A stretch of DNA of 11,585 nt, taken from Alphaproteobacteria bacterium. GTDB taxonomy: Bacteria; Pseudomonadota; Alphaproteobacteria; UBA8366. The stretch spans positions 1 to 11,585 of the forward strand of contig JABJCS010000128.1 in NCBI GenBank assembly GCA_018665505.1. The letters are read 5' to 3'. Positions 6,882-11,585 of this stretch are shown here, piece by piece (position 1 is the stretch's first letter; the number at the start of each line of letters is the position of its first letter). The notes under the pieces are model-generated. The model worked only from the letters and a program-made list of their open reading frames with translations. It was not told the DNA's origin and made no database searches. The translations under genes and the position numbers were made by a program.

Positions 6882-7274
6882 ATGAAATGCTTGCGGATAT
6901 ATGCGACGGAAGATGGCGAGTCGCATTTCGGTGAGGTCGATATTCCGACGAAAAGTATAGCCGTTCATCCGGATGCCACACCCTTCGAGGTTTCCCCCAG
7001 CTATCCGGCTTCGCGGGTTCGTTTCACACAAATTCCAGCAGGTATGCGACAGGTCGATTGGCACACAGTGCCCGAACGTGTGCTGACCGTCAGGCTCGAT
7101 GGCGCGGTGGAATACGAGACCAGTGACGGAGAGGTCCGGACCGTCGCGGCGGGCGGTTTCGTCCTTGTCGAGGACACACACGGCAAAGGGCACCTGTCGC
7201 GCCATTCGCCGGACTTGCAGCTTGTCCTGTGGATCACCGTGCCGGATGGATTTGATGCGCCGATGATGACCTAA
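6882..7274 (+). CDS. Small cupin-like protein
   Basis: This 130-residue protein has the features of a single-domain beta-barrel cupin. The central segment VPERVLTVRLDGAVEYETSDGEVRTVAAGGFVLVEDTHGKGH (63-104) shows strand-turn-strand spacing, with the GG-FVLVEDTHGKGH turn corresponding to cupin motif 2. His61, His100 and His104 are possible metal ligands, but the complete motif-1 H-x-H...E set is not evident, so metal binding is uncertain. No signal peptide or membrane segment is seen, so it is likely cytoplasmic. GAGAG stands 6 nt before the ATG. It follows the ABM gene on the same strand (47 bp), and the pairing hints at oxidative chemistry on a shared small molecule, which is inference. Its stop codon lies within an inverted repeat (7264-7301). 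Confidence 0.75.
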   Translation: MKCLRIYATEDGESHFGEVDIPTKSIAVHPDATPFEVSPSYPASRVRFTQIPAGMRQVDWHTVPERVLTVRLDGAVEYETSDGEVRTVAAGGFVLVEDTHGKGHLSRHSPDLQLVLWITVPDGFDAPMMT

Positions 7275-7308
7275 TTGCCCGAGCCTTCCTTAAGGTCATC
7301 ACGGGCGA
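7264..7308. terminator. Interlaced inverted repeats at the cupin stop codon
   Basis: TGATGACCT (7264-7272) and AGGTCATCA (7293-7301) are a perfect 9-bp inverted repeat with a 20-nt loop; the cupin TAA overlaps the left arm. A second pairing, TTGCCCG (7275-7281) with CGGGCGA (7302-7308; 7 bp, one G-T wobble), interlaces with the first. They cannot form together because the connecting loops (2 and 0 nt) are too short for a pseudoknot, so they are mutually exclusive. The position between convergent genes suggests a transcript-end structure, but no T-run follows on either strand, so an intrinsic terminator is not proven. Confidence 0.4.
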
Positions 7309-7328
7309 AAGTAACGCTCAGGGCCTCG

Positions 7329-7358
7329 TTCCGGATCGGCCGCTCGGGTCGTCCGGAA
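7329..7358. terminator. Hairpin downstream of the SDR gene (possible terminator)
   Basis: TTCCGGA (7329-7335) and TCCGGAA (7352-7358) form a perfect 7-bp inverted repeat with a 16-nt GC-rich loop, 20 bp beyond the SDR stop on the minus strand and 54 bp beyond the cupin stop on the plus strand. No oligo-T tract follows in either direction, so termination by this element alone is uncertain. It may instead be an RNA 3'-end stabilising structure. Confidence 0.35.
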
Positions 7359-7377
7359 AGACGCCACGGCGCGCGTG

Positions 7378-8226
7378 TCACGGCTTATCTGGGTTATACA
7401 CCTTGATCGGATAGTACTGCTTGTAGACGTCCCGCTGGTCCTCCCAGGACACCCCGGTCGCCGCGCCGCCATCGACGACAATGGCTTGGCCGGTCACGAA
7501 GGTGGAGCGGTCGCTCGCCAGATAGAGGGCCATATTGGCAATGTCTTCCGGGCGGCCGACGCGGGGGATCGGTTGTTGGTAGTCCATACCCTCAATCCGC
7601 TCTTCGATCTTCTCCACCGGGCGGCCCACCGTATTGGTTGAGAGCGGGGTCGCAATATAACCGGGGCAGATCGCGTTGACGCGGATCGAATGCTCGCCAA
7701 GCGACATCGCCGTCACTTTCGACATCTGCACAACGGCGGCCTTGCAGACGGAATAGATCAACGGGCCGCGCCCAGCGGTCACCGCCGCGATGCTGCCCGT
7801 ATTGATAATGCTGCCGGAGCCCTGCTTCTTCATGATCGGGATGGCGTGTTTCATACCAAGGAAAACACCCCGCACCAACACGTCGAAGCTCATATCGAAC
7901 TCTTCCACGGGAATATCTTCGATCGGGCCGAGCACGCCGCCGAATCCCGCATTGTTGAAGATGCAATCTAGGCGGCCCCAGTTCCCGGCCGCCTTATCGA
8001 CGGCGGCTTTAACCTGATCTTCCTGGCGGACCTCGACCTCGACGAAGGCGGCGGAATCACCGAGTTCAGCCGCGAGTTCCTCGCCGCGCTCCTTCTGCAT
8101 ATCGGCGATCACAACCCGGGCGCCCTCCTCGACGAACAAGCGCACCGTTGCCTCGCCGATACCGCTTGCGCCGCCGGTCACAACCGCAACTTTGCCGTCC
8201 ATTTCCATCTTAGCCATTTCCCCCAT
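7378..8226 (-). CDS. Short-chain dehydrogenase/reductase (classical SDR)
   Basis: The enzyme is 282 residues, slightly longer than the usual 250 because of a C-terminal extension of about 25 residues (VSWEDQRDVYKQYYPIKVYNPDKP). All classical SDR motifs are present: TGGASGIG (17-24) for dinucleotide binding, Asp42 at the end of beta-2 (favours NAD over NADP), NNAG (91-94), Ser145 in NTGSIAA, and the catalytic Tyr158/Lys162 in YSVCK. PGYIATPL (188-195) and VTGQAIVVDGG (244-254) complete the fold. It should oxidise a secondary alcohol or reduce a ketone in the cytoplasm, probably as a tetramer; the substrate is unknown. ATG 8226 is favoured by GGAG (8238-8235) 8 nt upstream; ATG 8217 is possible but poorly spaced. 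It diverges from the MFS gene and converges on the cupin gene. Confidence 0.93.
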   Translation of the reverse strand: MGEMAKMEMDGKVAVVTGGASGIGEATVRLFVEEGARVVIADMQKERGEELAAELGDSAAFVEVEVRQEDQVKAAVDKAAGNWGRLDCIFNNAGFGGVLGPIEDIPVEEFDMSFDVLVRGVFLGMKHAIPIMKKQGSGSIINTGSIAAVTAGRGPLIYSVCKAAVVQMSKVTAMSLGEHSIRVNAICPGYIATPLSTNTVGRPVEKIEERIEGMDYQQPIPRVGRPEDIANMALYLASDRSTFVTGQAIVVDGGAATGVSWEDQRDVYKQYYPIKVYNPDKP

Positions 8227-8311
8227 TCTTCCGTCTCCGTTGCAGCAAATCTTCCCTTTTTAGCGAGATGGTGCGATTAAGACGGGAAGCGACCCACATA
8301 GGTGGTCGCAG
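8227..8311. promoter_or_regulatory. Divergent region with RBS-proximal hairpin upstream of the MFS gene
   Basis: The 85-bp gap serves both the SDR and MFS genes. GCGACC (8289-8294) and GGTCGC (8304-8309) form a 6-bp inverted repeat whose right arm takes up the last two bases of the MFS Shine-Dalgarno AGGTGG (8300-8305). The hairpin could therefore mask the ribosome site. CTTCCC (8251-8256) pairs with GGGAAG (8284-8289) across 27 nt, and GGGAAggaTTCCC (8314-8326) spans the MFS start codon, so the GGGAA/TTCCC word recurs three times in about 75 bp. Operator use is inference. Confidence 0.35.
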
Positions 8312-9520
8312 ATGGGAAGGATTCCCGTGCCTCTCAAGCTCGCTGCATTCGCCCGGCCCGAAGCGCCGGCCTTCCTGCTCCTGTTCACCTTGGACAACCT
8401 GGCGCGTGCGATGCTGGTGACCGTTGTGCCGCTGCAAGCCTACGCGCTGCTGGCGGACGCTCAGAAGGTCAGCGTCCTGTATTTCATCGCGGGCACAATC
8501 GGGCTTTGCGGGAGTTTGACCGTCCCCTTTCTGGTGACCCGCCTTTACCGTCGGGGCACGTTGACGTTCGGATTTGTTTGCTGGCTGTTGGCGGCGCTAC
8601 TCTTGGGACAAGAACAACTTTGGTACCTCGTGCCCGGTCTCGCTTTGCAGATGTTCGCGGGCGCATCCGTGACCATCTGTCTCAATCTGTATGTGCTCGA
8701 CAACGTTCCGAAAGATAATTTCACCCGCTTCGAGCCAACGCGGATGTTCCTTGCCGGGATCGGCTGGATCTCCGGTCCCGTCGTCGGCGTCTATCTCTCG
8801 ACCCGAGTGGTCTCCTGGGCGCCCTATCTATTGAGCGCTGCTTTCATGGCCTCGATGTACCTCTATTTCCGCTACCTGCGAGTGCCCCGCGCGCGCGCCA
8901 ATCCAAGCGCATCACGACCACAAGCAAATCCGATCAAGTTTGTGCGGCGCTTCTTTCAACAACCTCGACTTGCCCTTGCCTGGGGCCTATCCGTCGGTCG
9001 ATCCGCTTGGTGGAATATGTTTTACATCTACGCACCGATCTTCGCGGTTGCGACAGGGCTTGGCGACGAAGCGGGCGGCATCATTTCCTCGTTAGGCTCG
9101 GTCGGGCTGTTTACCGTCATGCTTTGGGGACGGGTTGGGCGGCAAATGGGAATTCGCTGGCTGCTGATCTTTGGCTACGGGCTCACGGGGATTATCTCGA
9201 TCCTCGTCGGGTTATTGATGGGCTCCCCATGGGTGGGCGCGGCACTGCTGGTCGCCGCCGCATTCGCCGCCAGCATTACGGACGGCCCAGGAAACGTGCC
9301 GTTCATGCGTTCGGTTCACCCACACGAGCGGTCGGCCATGACCAGTGTCTATTCGACTTACCGCGAAGCTTCCCGACTCAGTATGCCCGCCGCTTATTCC
9401 CTGGTCTTACTCGTTTTCCCGCTGCCGGCGGTCTTCCTAGCCAGCGGTGGCATTATGCTCGGGCTGGCGGGATTGTCCCGATATTTACCCCGCCGTTTCG
9501 GTCTCGACCGGCGCACATGA
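8312..9520 (+). CDS. MFS-type transporter
   Basis: The 402-residue integral membrane protein has about 11-12 hydrophobic segments. Six fall in the first half (roughly 18-45, 55-75, 84-100, 104-127, 144-165, 168-187). A basic cytoplasmic loop follows (about 190-218, rich in Arg/Pro/Gln), then a second bundle, giving the 6+6 layout of the major facilitator superfamily. Arg-rich short loops (TRLYRRG, WGRVGRQMG) match the cytoplasmic loop 2-3 and 8-9 positions of MFS carriers. Substrate and direction cannot be read; relatives are usually drug-efflux-like or uncharacterised. ATG 8312 has AGGTGG (8300-8305) 6 nt upstream. It diverges from the SDR and stops 6 bp before the end of the convergent M20 gene, with no room for a separate terminator. 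Confidence 0.9.
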   Translation: MGRIPVPLKLAAFARPEAPAFLLLFTLDNLARAMLVTVVPLQAYALLADAQKVSVLYFIAGTIGLCGSLTVPFLVTRLYRRGTLTFGFVCWLLAALLLGQEQLWYLVPGLALQMFAGASVTICLNLYVLDNVPKDNFTRFEPTRMFLAGIGWISGPVVGVYLSTRVVSWAPYLLSAAFMASMYLYFRYLRVPRARANPSASRPQANPIKFVRRFFQQPRLALAWGLSVGRSAWWNMFYIYAPIFAVATGLGDEAGGIISSLGSVGLFTVMLWGRVGRQMGIRWLLIFGYGLTGIISILVGLLMGSPWVGAALLVAAAFAASITDGPGNVPFMRSVHPHERSAMTSVYSTYREASRLSMPAAYSLVLLVFPLPAVFLASGGIMLGLAGLSRYLPRRFGLDRRT

Positions 9521-9526
9521 CGCGGA

Positions 9527-10678
9527 CTACTCAAGCGTCTCAAACAGGCGCACCCAAAGCTTGGTCATCGGTTCGATCGACGAGAAGTAGATCGTCTCGT
9601 CCAACGTATGCGCGCCATGGCCGTCAGCGCCGAGCCCGTCCAACGTCGGAATACCGAGAGCGGCGGTAAAGTTACCGTCGCTACCGCCGCCGGTCGCGGT
9701 ATCCTGCAAGTCGAACCCGATCTCCGCCGCCAATCCCCGCGCGTGCTCGAAAAGGGCGGTGATCCCAGCGTCTTTCTTGTAGGGCGGCCGGTTGAGCCCG
9801 CCGGAGATTTCTAGCGTCACATCCGGATTGTAAGGCTTCAGGTTCAGAATTTTGTTCACGTATTCTTCGGCCAATTCCGGTGTCGGCATACGGAGGTCGA
9901 CACCGATGATGCATTCCCCCGGCACCACGTTGATGCCGGTGCCACCTTGAATCTCACCGACATTCGTCGTGATGCCGATATCGTAATTCGTCATCGCCTC
10001 GATATCGACGATCTGGCGCGCCATCTCCAGGATCGCACTGCGACCGTCCTGATGGCGCAACCCGCTATGGGATTGTCGGCCGATAGTGCGGATATCGAAC
10101 CGGGCAGCGCCCTTGCGTTCAGTTACGCATTTATTGCCGTCCCGCGCCGGCTCCGTCACCAGCACGTATTTATGTTTCTTCGCCTCATCCTCGATCATCG
10201 CTTGAGAGGTCGGGCTGCCGACTTCCTCTTCCGGCACGTACAGGAACGTAATGGGAAGCTTCGATGATTTTCCCTGCCGCACCAGATGCTGATAGGCGTA
10301 ATAGGCCATATGCGCCCCCGCCTTCATGTCGTAGATGCCGGGACCCTGGACATGATCGTCCTCGCGCTTCCACGGCAGGACTTCATCGATCAGACCCATG
10401 GGATGGACGGTATCGAGGTGGGAGAGCACCAGGATACCGGGTTCTTCTCCCGGATGGCCCCAGCTGGTTTTGGCTTTCAAGATATCTCCGTAGCCGTCGC
10501 GGCCCGGCACGCGGACGATTTCAGCCCCCAACGCCTGGATCGATTTCTCAACCAGATCGACCAGTTTGTTGACCTCTTCGCCCTCATGGCTCGGCGTTTC
10601 GATATCCACCCAGGTCTTGATTCCCGCCAAAATTTCCTCCGGATCGATGACCGGTTGATTCGATGCCCGTTCGTCCAT
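9527..10678 (-). CDS. M20 family metallopeptidase, glutamate carboxypeptidase (CPG2)-like
   Basis: This 383-residue enzyme (385 from the alternative TTG at 10684) is a two-zinc amidohydrolase/peptidase. Counting from ATG 10678, the metal and catalytic residues are all visible: His87 and Asp89 in VLSHLDTVHP, the bridging Asp117 in GIYDMKAG, Glu151/Glu152 in PEEEVGS (general base and ligand), Glu176 in LVTEPA, and His357 in GAHTLDE. A dimerisation lid domain (about 190-300) contains the SHSG segment (203-206) and GINVVPGEC. The motif set resembles carboxypeptidase G2, which removes C-terminal glutamate from N-acyl substrates, but specificity is not assured. There is no signal peptide, so it is likely cytoplasmic. 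GGGAGG (10694-10689) stands 10 nt from ATG 10678 and 4 nt from TTG 10684; ATG is preferred but the start is uncertain. The 3' end nearly abuts the MFS gene. Confidence 0.9.
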   Translation of the reverse strand: MDERASNQPVIDPEEILAGIKTWVDIETPSHEGEEVNKLVDLVEKSIQALGAEIVRVPGRDGYGDILKAKTSWGHPGEEPGILVLSHLDTVHPMGLIDEVLPWKREDDHVQGPGIYDMKAGAHMAYYAYQHLVRQGKSSKLPITFLYVPEEEVGSPTSQAMIEDEAKKHKYVLVTEPARDGNKCVTERKGAARFDIRTIGRQSHSGLRHQDGRSAILEMARQIVDIEAMTNYDIGITTNVGEIQGGTGINVVPGECIIGVDLRMPTPELAEEYVNKILNLKPYNPDVTLEISGGLNRPPYKKDAGITALFEHARGLAAEIGFDLQDTATGGGSDGNFTAALGIPTLDGLGADGHGAHTLDETIYFSSIEPMTKLWVRLFETLE

Positions 10679-10712
10679 TCCCAATTCGCCTCCCAGTGCT
10701 AAATGGTATCTC

Positions 10713-10744
10713 GGTCGCCGCTGGCCCGTGCTATGTCGGCGACC
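10713..10744 (-). promoter_or_regulatory. GC-rich stem-loop in the M20 gene leader
   Basis: GGTCGCCG (10713-10720) and CGGCGACC (10737-10744) are a perfect 8-bp inverted repeat with a 16-nt loop. It lies between the candidate minus-strand promoter (10786-10758) and the M20 ribosome site (10694-10689), so a transcript from that promoter would begin with this hairpin. It may be a protective 5' stem-loop or an operator; no known riboswitch consensus is recognised. Confidence 0.4.
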
Positions 10745-10757
10745 TTAAGGGACCGGG

Positions 10758-10788
10758 ATTTGGCAATGCCGGGCAAGTTCTGTCAAAT
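10758..10788. promoter_or_regulatory. Symmetric divergent sigma-70-like promoter
   Basis: On the plus strand TTGGCA (10760-10765, 5/6 to TTGACA) is followed after 17 nt by TCAAAT (10783-10788, 4/6 to TATAAT), pointing to the acyl-CoA dehydrogenase gene. On the minus strand a perfect TTGACA (10786-10781) is followed after 17 nt by CCAAAT (10763-10758, 3/6), pointing to the M20 gene. Each strand's -35 overlaps the other's -10 because ATTTGGCA/TGTCAAAT is a 7-of-8 inverted repeat. The matches are seen directly; promoter activity is inference. Confidence 0.45.
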
Positions 10789-10871
10789 ACGTCACGCTCA
10801 CGGTGGCATGCAGGGACACGCTGCGAGGAATTCAACAACGGTCGATACGAACGGCCCTGGGAGAAAGAAAT

Positions 10872-11585
10872 ATGGATTTCGAATATTCGGAACGCACCAT
10901 GAAACTTCGACGCGAAGTCGAGGAGTTCATGGATGCCCACATTTTTCCGAACGAGGACCTCTATTACGAACAGCTCAATGAAGGCGAGTCCCGCTGGGAA
11001 ACACCGCCGATTCTGGAAGAGCTAAAGGCCAAGGCGAAGTCCGCCGGTCTCTGGAACATGTTCCTGCCGGAAAGCGAGCGCGGTGCCGGGCTTACCAATA
11101 TGGAATACACGCCGCTTTGCGAGATCATGGGTAAGGTTCATTTCGCGGGCGAGGTTTTCAACTGCTCCGCCCCCGATACCGGCAATATGGAGACGATCGA
11201 GCGCTACGGCACCGAAGAGCACAAGAAGCAGTGGCTGGAGCCATTGTTGAACGGCGAGATTCGCTCCGCCTTCGCGATGACCGAGCCTGCCGTGGCATCT
11301 TCCGATGCGATGAACATCGAATCGCGGATCGAGCGCGACGGCGACGAATATGTCCTCAACGGTCGCAAATGGTGGACGTCGGGTATCGGCGATCCGCGCT
11401 GTAAGATCATCATCTTCATGGCGAAGAATGATCCGAAAGCGGAGCCCTATAAGCAACAATCGATGATCCTGGTCCCGACCGACACCCCCGGTATCAAGGT
11501 GCATCGGATGCTGACCGTGATGGGTTACGACGATGCCCCGCACGGCCACGGCGAAGTCGAGTTCAAGGACGTGCGCGTCCCTGTC
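10872..11585 (+). CDS. Acyl-CoA dehydrogenase, N-terminal part (3' truncated by window end)
   Basis: The first 238 residues are visible, and the frame is still open at the last base. The N-terminal helical domain begins [20 protein letters not shown] and includes the [21 protein letters not shown] segment (about 60-80). The flavin/substrate signature reads [18 protein letters not shown] (134-151), followed by a beta-domain with [10 protein letters not shown] (160-169) and a [10 protein letters not shown] end. The ERGAGLTN and [13 protein letters not shown] variants resemble the ACAD10/11-like and mycobacterial FadE-type subgroup rather than MCAD, and differ clearly from the other acyl-CoA dehydrogenase in the window, so these are not recent duplicates. 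The catalytic Glu lies beyond the window. ATG 10872 has GGGAG (10859-10863) 8 nt upstream. It diverges from the M20 gene and shares its symmetric promoter region. Confidence 0.93.
   Translation, partial: MDFEYSERTMKLRREVEEFMDAHIFPNEDLYYEQLNEGESRWETPPILEELKAKAKSAGLWNMFLPESERGAGLTNMEYTPLCEIMGKVHFAGEVFNCSAPDTGNMETIERYGTEEHKKQWLEPLLNGEIRSAFAMTEPAVASSDAMNIESRIERDGDEYVLNGRKWWTSGIGDPRCKIIIFMAKNDPKAEPYKQQSMILVPTDTPGIKVHRMLTVMGYDDAPHGHGEVEFKDVRVPV

Noticed and set aside
7264..7308. H-type pseudoknot from the two interlaced stems
   Set aside because: The connecting loops are 2 and 0 nt against 9-bp and 7-bp stems, too short to bridge the grooves. Alternative hairpins are the feasible reading.
8289..10744. 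Shared operator in the MFS and M20 leaders based on GGTCGC/GCGACC arms
   Set aside because: The arms are in opposite order (GCGACC...GGTCGC versus GGTCGC...GCGACC) with different spacers, and the words are common in GC-rich DNA.
1..11585. CRISPR array, transposase, tRNA or rRNA genes
   Set aside because: No regularly spaced direct repeats, transposase motifs, terminal inverted repeats with target duplications, or cloverleaf-like segments were found on reading both strands by eye. A dedicated search would be more sensitive.

Overview
The window reads as the chromosome of a GC-rich alphaproteobacterium, probably a Rhodospirillales-type heterotroph. The evidence is a DUF1127 miniprotein, a GcvA-type LysR regulator, and dense acyl-CoA dehydrogenase, SDR, GST and quinone-oxidoreductase content. 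This lineage call is inference from gene content and composition; no rRNA or tRNA gene is present. Thirteen protein-coding genes are supported, two of them cut by the window edges. I see no insertion sequence, CRISPR array or RNA gene.

Layout. (1) 1-415, +: C-terminal part of a zinc-independent MDR/quinone oxidoreductase. It converges on, and overlaps by 20 bp, a GST gene (396-1022, -). The GST gene follows a DUF1127 gene (1029-1229, -) with only 6 bp between them. A GcvA-like LysR regulator (1374-2261, +) diverges from that pair across an AT-rich 144-bp promoter region. (2) 6370 down to 2258, -: a tight three-gene transcription unit of cobalamin-binding-type radical SAM protein, fold-type I aminotransferase and acyl-CoA dehydrogenase. 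The radical SAM gene is clearly lower in GC than its neighbours and carries an apparent 1-nt frameshift near its 5' end. (3) 6538-7274, +: a quinol-monooxygenase-like ABM protein and a small cupin-like protein. They are followed by a structured convergent gap and an SDR oxidoreductase (7378-8226, -). (4) 8312-9520, +: an MFS transporter diverging from the SDR and converging on an M20 metallopeptidase (9527-10678, -). (5) 10872-end, +: the N-terminal 238 residues of a second acyl-CoA dehydrogenase, separated from the M20 gene by a divergent promoter region with an unusually symmetric promoter candidate.

How the genes work together. Most of the window looks like accessory catabolic and redox metabolism: acyl-CoA oxidation, dehydrogenation, amidohydrolysis and export. 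The one module that suggests a dedicated pathway is radical SAM - aminotransferase - acyl-CoA dehydrogenase. It could modify an amino/oxo-acid-derived acyl chain, but the product cannot be read from the sequence. The intact reading frame of the radical SAM gene has to be confirmed before anything is built on it.
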